From contig JAEESE010000021.1 in the NCBI GenBank assembly GCA_016286165.1, positions 1-56,406 of the forward strand: a stretch of 56,406 nt of DNA, written 5' to 3'. The notes beneath the pieces are model-generated. The model did not search any database, was not told where the DNA came from, and was given only the letters and a program-made list of their open reading frames with translations. This stretch comes from Bacteroidaceae bacterium. GTDB lineage: Bacteria; Bacteroidota; Bacteroidia; Bacteroidales; Bacteroidaceae. This document shows positions 8,005 through 15,784 of this stretch, piece after piece; positions within the stretch are counted from its first letter, which is position 1; each line of letters opens with the position of its first letter. The position numbers were made by a program, and so were the translations under genes.

Positions 8005-8685
8005 ATGAAGAACTACAAGATTTTGTTGCTTGCCGCCATCCTCTCATTCTGCGGCACAACGGCCATGCAGGCTCAGACAAAGTACTACAACACCCGCAAC
8101 GAGATAGGCCTCACCATAGGTGGCGGTTCCAACTCCGAGTTGCTGAACATGTATACTGACATAGCCGAACTGCTGGCAACAGCAGCCGTGACGACAAGTA
8201 TGACCGGCGGTGAATACACTGGCTACTACAGATACGGCAAGAAGAATTATATCCCCACCATCGGCATCGAATATTTCTACCACCTAAACAAGGTCGTAGG
8301 TCTGGGCGGTATCGCCACGTTCAATGGCATGTCTCGCGACATGTATGCCACCTGGGTAGACAACAAGACAGGCGATACCCGCGAAGACAAGACCGGTGAG
8401 GCAAGGCGCCAGAATATCAGCATCCTGCCTGCTGCCAAGTTCGACTGGCTGCGCCGCAAGAACATTGGCCTCTATTCTAAGCTCGCTGCCGGTGTGACTA
8501 TCATGCATGAGAGCCAGCAGGACGATGCCGAGGGCGGTCTCGACTACAACGACACCGACGTGCTGTTCAACTTCCAACTCTCGCTCATCGGCTTCGAAGC
8601 CGGTTCCGAGAACTGGCGCGGCTTCGCCGAACTAGGCTTTGGCGAACAGGGTATTGCCCTGATTGGTGTGAAGTATAAGTTCTGA
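8005..8685 (+). CDS. outer-membrane beta-barrel protein
   Basis: A 226-residue protein with a signal peptide (MKNYKILLLAAILSFCGTTAMQAQ) that ends in Ala-X-Ala before cleavage. The mature part shows alternating aromatic and polar strands (GLTIGGGSNS, YYRYGKKNYIPTIGIEYFYHL, GFAELGFGEQ) and ends with IGVKYKF, a terminal Phe that is a typical barrel-assembly signal. It resembles the porin-family or OprF-N-like barrels of Bacteroidetes. Function unknown. It is 61 bases after the dipeptidase and is followed by a repeat element. Confidence 0.75.
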   Translation: MKNYKILLLAAILSFCGTTAMQAQTKYYNTRNEIGLTIGGGSNSELLNMYTDIAELLATAAVTTSMTGGEYTGYYRYGKKNYIPTIGIEYFYHLNKVVGLGGIATFNGMSRDMYATWVDNKTGDTREDKTGEARRQNISILPAAKFDWLRRKNIGLYSKLAAGVTIMHESQQDDAEGGLDYNDTDVLFNFQLSLIGFEAGSENWRGFAELGFGEQGIALIGVKYKF

Positions 8686-8736
8686 TACTTTTTTTTCGCA
8701 AGCTCCGCTTGCTCGGAAGTTAGAGAATGGTTTTTA

Positions 8737-8932
8737 GGAGTTAAAGGAGTTAAAGGAGTTAAAGGAGTTAAAGGAGTTAAAGGAGTTAAAGACGATACCA
8801 TCAAGAAAGACTTTTATCTTTATATTGGTCCCATTTATTAATGAATGCTATTTGCAAGTCATTCGTCTTTAACTTCTTTCGCTCGGCGCTTGCGACGCTT
8901 GACACTTCAAGAAGTTCTTTAACTCCATTAAG
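8737..8932. repeat. GGAGTTAAA/GACGATA inverted-repeat element, copy A
   Basis: Six perfect GGAGTTAAA units (8737-8790) run into GACGATACCATCAAGA. About 75 bases later comes GCTATTTGCAAG, then CATTCGTCTTTAAC and TTCGCTCGGCG in the opposite sense, ending with TTCTTTAACTCC. It fills most of the 300-base gap between the barrel gene and cdaA. Confidence 0.75.
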
Positions 8933-8975
8933 AATAAGCCCCTAAACTTTCACGAGGAAGTTTAGGGGCTTATTG
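8933..8975. terminator. bidirectional terminator at the 3' end of cdaA
   Basis: AATAAGCCCCTAAACTT pairs perfectly with AAGTTTAGGGGCTTATT over 17 bp, with an 8-base loop and a following GTTTT. It lies 18 bases after the cdaA stop on the minus strand. Confidence 0.9.
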
Positions 8976-8992
8976 TTTTGTAATGCTATGGC

Positions 8993-9760
8993 TTAGAATG
9001 AGTCCTCGGTGAGGATACGTTCAAGGTCCTCGGCTGAAATACGCAGGCTTAGGTTCCCACGGAAGGCCGTAGAGATGGAACCTGTCTCCTCGCTGACAAC
9101 GATGGCCAGTGCATCCGTTTCCTGCGAAATGCCCATGGCGGCACGATGGCGCAGGCCCAATTCCTTAGGCATACTCATGTCATGTGTCACAGGCAGGATA
9201 CAACCTGCAGCCTTGACGCGCTGGTTGGCTATGATCAAGGCACCGTCGTGCAAAGGCGAGTTCTTGAAGAAGATATTCTCAATCAGGCGCTGAGATATGC
9301 GTGCATCGATAAGCTCGCCCGAACGCATAAAATCGTTCAGAGGCAGTGACCGCTGTATTACGATGAGAGCCCCTACCCTCTGTTTCGACATAGAGAGGCA
9401 TGCCATGACGATAGGGATGATATCCTCGCGGGTGTGCGTTGTCTTCTTCTCGCCGCTGAAGAACCGCACTATGGAACGCACACGCTGGTGCGTGCCTATT
9501 GAATAGAAGAACTTGCGAATCTCATCCTGAAACAGGATAAGCAGGGCTATGGCACCTACGCTGACGATGCGGTCGAGCAGGGTGCCCAACAGGCGCATCT
9601 CCAGCACCTGTGAGATAAACAACCAGAAGACGACAAAGATGAGCACGCCGAAGAAGATGTTCAGCGAGCGCGACTCCTTCATCAGCCGGTAGCAGTAGTA
9701 AAGGATAACGGCTACCAGAAGGATGTCGATGATATCTTTAAAGCCTATTGAGAAAAACAC
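8993..9760 (-). CDS. cdaA: diadenylate cyclase CdaA
   Basis: A 255-residue membrane enzyme that condenses two ATP into the second messenger cyclic di-AMP. Three transmembrane helices are visible at about 8-25, 34-52 and 63-78, followed by the DAC catalytic domain. The DAC signature is intact: PLHDGALI with Asp-Gly-Ala at 172-174 and GLRHRAAMG with Arg-His-Arg at 204-206. Length and layout match CdaA/DacA. It lies downstream of folP on the same strand, a pairing common in Bacteroidetes; the 140-bp gap is tandem-repeat DNA. No cdaR-like regulator is adjacent. Confidence 0.93.
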   Translation of the reverse strand: MFFSIGFKDIIDILLVAVILYYCYRLMKESRSLNIFFGVLIFVVFWLFISQVLEMRLLGTLLDRIVSVGAIALLILFQDEIRKFFYSIGTHQRVRSIVRFFSGEKKTTHTREDIIPIVMACLSMSKQRVGALIVIQRSLPLNDFMRSGELIDARISQRLIENIFFKNSPLHDGALIIANQRVKAAGCILPVTHDMSMPKELGLRHRAAMGISQETDALAIVVSEETGSISTAFRGNLSLRISAEDLERILTEDSF

Positions 9761-9774
9761 GATTAATAATTTAA

Positions 9775-9900
9775 AGATTTATCGGGATAACGTGATAACG
9801 AAATAACGGGATAACGGGATATCGTGATAACGTGATAACGGGATAACGAGATAACGAGATAACGATTAACAATTAACAATTAACAATTAACAATTAACGA
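9775..9900. repeat. degenerate GATAACG and TTAACAA tandem repeats
   Basis: About a dozen degenerate units of the form GATAACGxx, followed by four AATTAACA units. The same CGTTATnAC motif appears in reverse at 35520-35645. It sits between folP and cdaA. Confidence 0.75.
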
Positions 9901-10788
9901 TTAACCACCCTCCAGGGGGGTGAGTCTATCCACTATCCTCACCGCCTCCACGGCTTCTTTGACGTCGTGAACCCGCAGGATATGGACGCCAGCCTGAAGG
10001 GCAACGGTATTGAGCACTGAGGTGCCGTTGAGCGATGCCTCGGGTGATGTGCCGAGCAGGCGGTAGATCATGGACTTGCGTGAGATGCCCACGAGGAAGG
10101 GAGTCTGGGAGAACAGCGCCACCAGGCGGGGCAGGGCTGACATCAGGGCGTAGTTCTCGTCGATGGTCTTACCGAAGCCGAAGCCTGGGTCGAGGATTAC
10201 GTCGGCCACGCCAGCCGCGTAAAACTCCTCGAGACGCTGAGCGAAGAACTGAGCCACTCGAACATCCACGGGTTTGCCGGAGGCTGCATCGTCCCCTGCT
10301 GTCGCTACATTAGGGGCATCAGCTCCGCCAGCTGCAGCCGCAGGATTATGCGTGAGAACATAAGGCACACGCAGATCTGCCACGGCGCTCAGCATATCGG
10401 GGTCAGCACAGCCGCTGACATCATTGATGATGTCCACGCCGAAATCCCGAACCACACGGCGTACCACCGATGCGCGAAAGGTATCGACGCTGACGATGGC
10501 ATCGGGCAGGGCCTTGCGCAACGGACTGAGAGCTGCTGACAGGCGCGCCAGCTCAGCCTCCTCGTCGGCCGGTTGGGCATCGGGACGTGTGCTTACAGCC
10601 CCGACGTCGAGTATCGTGGCCCCTTCGGCCAGCATCCGACGAGCCCGCTCCACCAAAGCGTCGCCGCCCCCATCTACCGGTGTGCGGCTCCCTGCGAAGA
10701 AGGAGTCGGGCGTAGCATTGAGTATGCCCATAACGATTGGGCGCTCCAAAGTGAGCAGTCGGCCGCGAAGGCTCAACGAGGTTTGCAT
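9901..10788 (-). CDS. folP: dihydropteroate synthase FolP
   Basis: A 295-residue cytoplasmic TIM-barrel enzyme joining 4-aminobenzoate and hydroxymethyl-dihydropterin diphosphate in folate synthesis; it is the sulfonamide target. VMGILNATPDSF (19-30), a GATILDVGAVSTRP loop (about 56-69), SVDTFRA and NDVSG are all typical. DPGFGFGKT and GISRKS supply the pterin and phosphate contacts. An unusual Ala/Gly-rich insertion (residues about 155-180) replaces the customary HMRG-type stretch after THNPA. The start has a -7 element 38 bases upstream. It is transcribed toward cdaA. Confidence 0.93.
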   Translation of the reverse strand: MQTSLSLRGRLLTLERPIVMGILNATPDSFFAGSRTPVDGGGDALVERARRMLAEGATILDVGAVSTRPDAQPADEEAELARLSAALSPLRKALPDAIVSVDTFRASVVRRVVRDFGVDIINDVSGCADPDMLSAVADLRVPYVLTHNPAAAAGGADAPNVATAGDDAASGKPVDVRVAQFFAQRLEEFYAAGVADVILDPGFGFGKTIDENYALMSALPRLVALFSQTPFLVGISRKSMIYRLLGTSPEASLNGTSVLNTVALQAGVHILRVHDVKEAVEAVRIVDRLTPLEGG

Positions 10789-10825
10789 GCTTGCAGATTA
10801 TTCAGTTTGACGCTTGTCAGCGCCA

Positions 10826-10833
10826 CAAAGGTA
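10826..10833 (-). promoter_or_regulatory. -7 promoter element for folP-cdaA
   Basis: The minus strand reads TACCTTTG 38 bases before the folP ATG. No clear -33 match. Confidence 0.5.
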
Positions 10834-10862
10834 ACAAGTTTTTTTTGTTTCTACTCATTTTT

Positions 10863-10894
10863 TTTGCTAGATTTGCAGTTTATATGTATTTTTG
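10863..10894 (+). promoter_or_regulatory. promoter for the cyclophilin gene (TTTG-N20-TATTTTTG)
   Basis: TTTG at 10863-10866, a 20-base spacer, then TATTTTTG at 10887-10894. Both boxes and the spacing fit the Bacteroidetes consensus. The start codon is 31 bases downstream. Confidence 0.75.
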
Positions 10895-10925
10895 TGGCCA
10901 AATTGTAACCAATAGCTACAAAGGA

Positions 10926-11627
10926 ATGGTGCAAAGGCTACTCTTCTTAGGCATTATAATAATGTTTGCGCTCGCACCCGCGCAAGCTAAACGCAAGGCT
11001 ACCACAGTGCGCCTCGAGACCACTGCAGGCGTGATACGTGTGGAGCTGAGCGATGAAACGCCTCGCCACCGCGACAATTTCATCAAGCTCTGTCGCGAGG
11101 GCTACTACAACGGCACCTTGTTTCACCGTGTCATCAAGGATTTCATGATTCAAGGCGGGTCATGCGACGCCCGCGTAACCACCGTGGGCGACTCCATCGT
11201 CTCCCCCACGCGCGACAAGGTGCTGGGCGACTGCGACCCCGGCTACACCATTCCTGCCGAATTTAACCTGCCGTGGCTCTTTCACGAGCGGGGCGCTCTG
11301 GCAGCAGCCCGCGAGAGCGACGATGTAAACCCAGAGATGCGCAGCTCCGGCTCGCAATTCTACATCGTCTACGGGCGTTCGTGGGGCGAGAGTTCGCTCG
11401 GCAAAGTTCGGGCCACCCTGCAGGAGAAAGGCATCGACATGGACCGCGAGATGTGGAACGCCTACCTCAGCAACGGCGGTTCGCCCCATCTCGACGGCAC
11501 CTATACCGTGTTTGGCCACGTCATCGACGGCATGAAGGTAGTGAAACAGATTCAGGCCGTAGCCACCGATAAGCACGACCGTCCGTTGGAGGATGTGGTG
11601 CTGCTGAAGGCCATTGTGGAAAAGTAA
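10926..11627 (+). CDS. secreted cyclophilin-type peptidyl-prolyl isomerase
   Basis: A 233-residue protein that catalyses cis-trans isomerisation of X-Pro bonds during folding in the periplasm. I chose the ATG at 10926: it follows AAGGA and gives a good signal peptide (MVQRLLFLGIIIMFALAPAQA), whereas a longer frame would start upstream of the promoter. The cyclophilin fold shows VRLETTAGVIRVELSD, LCREGYYNGTLFHRVIKDFM (catalytic Arg in FHRV), IQGG, SSGSQFYIVYG and YTVFGHVIDGMKVV. An insertion between IQGG and the FYI strand lengthens the enzyme relative to E. coli PpiA, as is common in Bacteroidetes. The next gene starts 20 bases downstream. Confidence 0.9.
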   Translation: MVQRLLFLGIIIMFALAPAQAKRKATTVRLETTAGVIRVELSDETPRHRDNFIKLCREGYYNGTLFHRVIKDFMIQGGSCDARVTTVGDSIVSPTRDKVLGDCDPGYTIPAEFNLPWLFHERGALAAARESDDVNPEMRSSGSQFYIVYGRSWGESSLGKVRATLQEKGIDMDREMWNAYLSNGGSPHLDGTYTVFGHVIDGMKVVKQIQAVATDKHDRPLEDVVLLKAIVEK

Positions 11628-11647
11628 AGTTTTTATAAGATACAAAC

Positions 11648-12898
11648 ATGAAATTATTAAGGACATTACCCTTTTGCGCTCTCGCGCTGGTAGCTATGCA
11701 CGCGTGCATAGGCGACGAGCCCGCCAACGCTGAGTGCGACATCGAGAAATGCTGGATTCACCTCGACCAGCCCGAAACAGTGTTCTATCACGACTACGAC
11801 ACACTGGCCGGAGAGCCCATCACCGTAGACCGCCCCGACCAGAAGATAGTGCCTACGTCTGTCGACAGCATCGTGTTCAACACACGTTGGAATGCATCCG
11901 TAAGCCAGCCTGTACCACTATATATTGAGGTCACTCCAGGTGCCAAGCTCTTCCGTATGGAAGGAGGCAACGAAGTGCCGTTCACCAGCGGCACACCCGT
12001 GGACCTGCGTGCCACAGCCTATGGCGACTACAACGAGCAGCGTTTCATAGTTCGTTCCGAGGACGGCAAATGGAGCCGCACATATCGCATCAGCATCCAG
12101 GTGCCGCCCATGCCCTCGTACCCGCCCGAAGGCTTCGAGCTTAAGTTCGACGGCTTCGAACTCAACGATGCCGGACAGTACTACGTATGGACCGAGACGA
12201 ACCCATTCCTCACCGATGTTCAATGGGCCAACGGAAACCCGGGCTTCCGCCTGAGCAAGAGCTCTGCCAAGCCCGATGAATATCCCACCGTGGCAGTGCC
12301 CGAAGGCGGTGTCGACGGCGGCCCCTACCTCAGACTCACCACCCGCGACACAGGCGGTTTCGGCCGTATGGTGAATATGCGTCTTGCCGCCGGCAACCAT
12401 TTCATAGGCAGTTTCGACGTGGGACAGGCCCTCAACGGACAGTCGGGAGCCCTTGCCGCCACACGTTTCGGACAGCCCTTCGCCCACAAACCCGTCCGTC
12501 TGAAAGGCTACTACCGCTTCACCCGTGGTGCTTTCAAACAGGACCGCAACGGTAATCCCATGGACGAGGACGACGTATGCGACATCTACTGCGTGTTCTA
12601 TCGCAACACCGATGCCAGCGGCAACCAGATACAGCTCGACGGTGCCAATGTGGTATCGAGCGAAGACATAGTAGGTATGGCTCGCCTCAACAGCAGCGAC
12701 GTAGTCAACGGCAGCAGCGAATGGCTGCCCTTCGACCTGCCCGTCGTGTATAAAGAAGATGTCACCGAAGCCGATGTCAAGGAGTACCGTTATTCCATGA
12801 CCATATGCTTCTCATCGAGCATCGACGGCGCCTACTTCCGCGGTGCCGTAGGTTCCGAGCTGTGCATCGACAATGTAACGCTCGAGTGTGAGTATTGA
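11648..12898 (+). CDS. PCMD-domain lipoprotein
   Basis: A 416-residue probable lipoprotein; the signal peptide ends in MHAC with Cys20 as the lipidation site. Residues about 60-150 look like an Ig-like domain (TRWNASVSQPVPLYIEVTPGAKL to WSRTYRISIQV). From YPPEGFELKFDGFELN onward it resembles the PCMD family (putative carbohydrate metabolism domain, Bacteroidetes), ending LCIDNVTLECEY. Such proteins are often surface-exposed and linked to glycan binding; the ligand is unknown here. It lies 20 bases after the cyclophilin gene and directly before a barrel protein, which suggests an envelope operon. Confidence 0.75.
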   Translation: MKLLRTLPFCALALVAMHACIGDEPANAECDIEKCWIHLDQPETVFYHDYDTLAGEPITVDRPDQKIVPTSVDSIVFNTRWNASVSQPVPLYIEVTPGAKLFRMEGGNEVPFTSGTPVDLRATAYGDYNEQRFIVRSEDGKWSRTYRISIQVPPMPSYPPEGFELKFDGFELNDAGQYYVWTETNPFLTDVQWANGNPGFRLSKSSAKPDEYPTVAVPEGGVDGGPYLRLTTRDTGGFGRMVNMRLAAGNHFIGSFDVGQALNGQSGALAATRFGQPFAHKPVRLKGYYRFTRGAFKQDRNGNPMDEDDVCDIYCVFYRNTDASGNQIQLDGANVVSSEDIVGMARLNSSDVVNGSSEWLPFDLPVVYKEDVTEADVKEYRYSMTICFSSSIDGAYFRGAVGSELCIDNVTLECEY

Positions 12899-12933
12899 TT
12901 GGAGTAAGTTTAAGAGTTAAGAGCAAAAGGTAT

Positions 12934-13719
12934 ATGAAACATTTTTCATTCTTCATTCTTCATCTTTCATTGTTCACTCTGCTCAGCGTAGCAGCATCGG
13001 CTCAGACCGAGGACAAATACGAGCTTTGGGGCCCCACCAGCACCAAGACTCAGAACGGAATAATCATCCGCGGCGGCTACGTCATCGGCGGCACCACGCC
13101 CATGCCCCTGCCCGCAGAGATCCGTAACATCAATGAATTCAGACCCCTCGGCGGCCTCTCCATAGGTACCGATGCCTATCATATGTTCTCGCGTCACTGG
13201 GGCTTGCAGCTTGGCTGGCACTTCTTCTTCGAAGGCTTCCACACAGGCGCCGACGTGAAGAACTACCGTATGGGCATTACCAAGGACGGCAACTACCTCG
13301 AAGGCAACTTCACAGGCACCGACATCACCGACACGAAGATGTTCGGAGCCACGGTGCCCCTTACCGCCACATACCGCATATCCCCCCGCTGGAACGTCAG
13401 CGCCGGTCCCTTCGTCTCGTTCCTCTTTGCCAAGACATTCGAGGGCGAGGTCTACGATGGCTACCTGCGCGAAGGTGACCCCACCGGACAGAAAGTAGAA
13501 ATGACACGCGACAACCCTGCCACCTACGACTTCGCCGACAATATGCGTAATGCGTATTGGGGTATGCAGGTGGTGTTCGACTGGAAAGCAGCCAAGCACA
13601 TCAATGTGTTCGGCGGCTTGGACTGGGCATTCAGCAGCATCTTCCCCGCCGACTTCAAGACGGTGGAATTCAAGATGTACCCCATCTATGCCAAAATAGG
13701 TCTGGCATATCGCTACTAA
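12934..13719 (+). CDS. outer-membrane beta-barrel protein
   Basis: A 261-residue protein starting at the ATG at 12934, which gives the signal peptide MKHFSFFILHLSLFTLLSVA ending ASAQ. A frame opening upstream at 12895 overlaps the previous stop and yields a poor leader, so I reject it. The mature part has alternating strands (GLQLGWHFFFEGF, VPLTATYRISPRWNVSAGPFVSFLF, MQVVFDWKAAKHINVFGGLDWAF) and ends IGLAYRY, an aromatic terminus typical of barrels. It resembles PorT-like or OMP_b-brl barrels without a definable function. It probably works with or is co-expressed with the preceding lipoprotein. Confidence 0.7.
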   Translation: MKHFSFFILHLSLFTLLSVAASAQTEDKYELWGPTSTKTQNGIIIRGGYVIGGTTPMPLPAEIRNINEFRPLGGLSIGTDAYHMFSRHWGLQLGWHFFFEGFHTGADVKNYRMGITKDGNYLEGNFTGTDITDTKMFGATVPLTATYRISPRWNVSAGPFVSFLFAKTFEGEVYDGYLREGDPTGQKVEMTRDNPATYDFADNMRNAYWGMQVVFDWKAAKHINVFGGLDWAFSSIFPADFKTVEFKMYPIYAKIGLAYRY

Positions 13720-13747
13720 GTTAATTTTTTAACTCAAAATTCACTTG

Positions 13748-14050
13748 TTAAAGGAGTTAAGGAAGTTAAGGAAGTGTCAAGCGTCCCTTTGGGCCGAGCG
13801 AAAGGAGTTAAGGAGTTAAAGAAGTTCTTGAAGTGTCAAGCGTCCCGTTGGGCCGAGCGAAAGAAGTTAAGACGTCACCTTCAAGAATGGTTGTCTGCAT
13901 AACTTCAGAGAACTCCAAATACCAACGCCTAGACATTCGTCTTTCGCTCGGCGCTTGCGACGCTTCTTCGAGCGTAGCGAGTCTGAAGAACTTCTCAGCG
14001 AGCAGAGCGAGCGGTAACTCCTTCCAAGGAAGCGGAGCTTTCAAAAGTTT
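13748..14050. repeat. GAGTTAAG/GACGTCACC inverted-repeat element, copy B
   Basis: GGAGTTAAG-like units carry two copies of a 33-bp block containing GAAGTGTCAAGCGTCCC and GGGCCGAGCG (13771-13804 and 13829-13862), then AAGTTAAGACGTCACC. The opposite arm ATTCGTCTTTCGCTCGGCG begins near 13936, followed by more short hairpins. It fills the whole gap between the barrel and phosphatase genes. Confidence 0.7.
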
Positions 14051-14069
14051 AATTTAATACAACCACACT

Positions 14070-15500
14070 ATGAAGAAATTATTCTTATCACTGGCCCTCG
14101 TTGCCATGTCTGCCCTGTCGGCTATGGCACAAAATCAGGTGAAGTATGTCTTCTACTTCATCGGCGATGGTATGGGCGTAAACCAAATCAACGTTACCGA
14201 GACTTATCTCGCTGCCCTGAAAGGCAAGATAGGCACAGAGCCCATTTGCATGTCCAGCTTGCCTGTCGTGGGTATGGTCAACACCTACTCCGCCACCAAT
14301 GGCGTTACCGACTCAGCAGCCGGCGGCACAGCCCTGGCTTGCGGCAAGAAGACAAAGAATGGAGCCATCGGCGTGCTCAAGGACCTCGAAACGCCTTGCA
14401 CCAGCATAGCCACATGGGCGCAGAAGGCCGGCAAGGCCGTAGGTGTAGCCACCACCGTAGCCATCACTCATGCTACGCCCGCTTCGTTCTACGGTCATCA
14501 GCGCGACCGCAATATGTACTACGAGATTGGTCAGGACCTCTGCAAGAGCGGCATTGACTTCTTCGCTGGAGCTGACTTCCACCGTCCCAACACCAAGGAG
14601 GGTGAGCCCTCTCTGCGCGAGCAGGCTAAGGCTGCCGGCTACACCATCCTCACCGGCGGCTACAAGGAGTACGAGAAGAAAGGTCGCAAGGCTGATAAGC
14701 TCATCCTCTTCCAGAGCGACTACCAGAACGACAAGCTCGGCAGCGACCATATCCCCTATGCCCTGGATCAGGACAAGAACGACCTCACGCTCGAGCAGAT
14801 TGTGCGTGCCGGCATCAACTACCTGATGGGCAAGCAGAAGGACGGCTTCTTCTTCCAGATTGAAGGCGGCATGATCGACTACGCCTGCCACCGCAACGAT
14901 ATCGGCAACGCCATCAACGAGGTCCTCGACTTGGACAAGGCCGTCAAGGTAGCCTATGAGTTCTATCTCCAGCACCCCGACGAGACCATCATCGTAATCT
15001 CTGCCGACCACGAGACGGGCGGTCTTGTCATGGGCGACGGCCCCTACGAGCTGCGCACCGACCTGCTTAAGTACCAGCGCAAGAGCATCGATGAACTTAA
15101 GTGGATTCTTCGCGAGCAATACAAGAAAGCCCCCAAGAAGTTCACAATGGCTGCCGTCGACAAGCAGCTGCGCGACCTCATGGGCTTTGGCGCAGGCATC
15201 CGCCTCAACGACGACCAAAAGGGACGTTTGGAGAAGCGTTGGCAGGACATCGAGAAGGCCATTGCCGAAAACAATGCCACCGACAGCAAGCCTGTGCGTG
15301 ACCGCATCAACGATTTCTGCGAAACCGTCAAGCACATCATCTCCGAGGTGGCACATATCAGTTGGGCAAGTGGCGGCCACTCCAACGGCTACGTTCCCAT
15401 CTATGCCGTAGGTCCCGGCACCGAAGTCTTCCAAGGCCGTATCGATAACATCGAGATAGCTCCCGCCATGGCAAAGATTGCCGGCTACGAAGCAGAATAA
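14070..15500 (+). CDS. alkaline phosphatase
   Basis: A 476-residue periplasmic or secreted metalloenzyme that hydrolyses phosphate monoesters. The signal peptide is MKKLFLSLALVAMSALSAMA. The alkaline phosphatase fold shows FIGDGMGVNQ (30-39, metal Asp33), the nucleophile motif VTDSAAGGTALA (79-90, Ser82), FQIEGGMIDYACH, ISADHETGGLV with metal-binding Asp-His, and a final HSNGYVPIYAVGPG metal-binding His. Length is normal for the family. There is no T9SS-type C-terminal domain. Gene order gives no hint of substrate. Translation is preceded by repeat DNA rather than an identifiable promoter. Confidence 0.93.
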   Translation: MKKLFLSLALVAMSALSAMAQNQVKYVFYFIGDGMGVNQINVTETYLAALKGKIGTEPICMSSLPVVGMVNTYSATNGVTDSAAGGTALACGKKTKNGAIGVLKDLETPCTSIATWAQKAGKAVGVATTVAITHATPASFYGHQRDRNMYYEIGQDLCKSGIDFFAGADFHRPNTKEGEPSLREQAKAAGYTILTGGYKEYEKKGRKADKLILFQSDYQNDKLGSDHIPYALDQDKNDLTLEQIVRAGINYLMGKQKDGFFFQIEGGMIDYACHRNDIGNAINEVLDLDKAVKVAYEFYLQHPDETIIVISADHETGGLVMGDGPYELRTDLLKYQRKSIDELKWILREQYKKAPKKFTMAAVDKQLRDLMGFGAGIRLNDDQKGRLEKRWQDIEKAIAENNATDSKPVRDRINDFCETVKHIISEVAHISWASGGHSNGYVPIYAVGPGTEVFQGRIDNIEIAPAMAKIAGYEAE

Positions 15501-15531
15501 CAGATTATGACCTCACAAACAAAGGCAATAT

Positions 15532-15698
15532 AATATAGGCGATAGCACAGAAGATGTTTTAGAAGACAACGAATTGTACGAATTAAACGAATTCTTTCTT
15601 GTCATATAGCCTATCTTTGAATAGCCACGATGCAGCGTAAATTCGATTAATTAATATAATTAGTTGTCAAAAAGAAGAAATATTCCAAGTGCTATATT
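15532..15698 (+). repeat. AATTCG-type dispersed repeat, copy 2 (complete, 167 bp)
   Basis: Left end AATATAGGCGATAGCACA and right end TATTCCAAGTGCTATATT are diverged terminal inverted repeats. In between are the CGAATT-rich inverted arms and a loop with TATCTTTG. Lies just after the phosphatase gene. Confidence 0.8.
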
Positions 15699-15705
15699 GT
15701 TGCCC

Positions 15706-15741
15706 CAAAAAGCCCGCGGGAAGTTACCCGCGGGCTTTTTC
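15706..15741. terminator. bidirectional terminator between convergent genes
   Basis: AAAAAGCCCGCGGG pairs with CCCGCGGGCTTTTT across a short AAGTTA loop. It serves the phosphatase on one side and the DUF1080 gene on the other. Confidence 0.9.
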
Positions 15742-15784
15742 TGTCTAATATCAATTAGGCTCAAATGGCACACCAACGCGCCGA

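Noticed and set aside
8737..8790. GGAGTTAAA units as Shine-Dalgarno sites or a CRISPR array
   Set aside because: Nine-base head-to-tail units without unique spacers cannot be CRISPR, and no start codon follows. They belong to the dispersed element family.
10791..10925. Longer N-terminus for the cyclophilin
   Set aside because: It would begin upstream of the consensus promoter at 10863-10894, and the start at 10926 alone gives a proper signal peptide.
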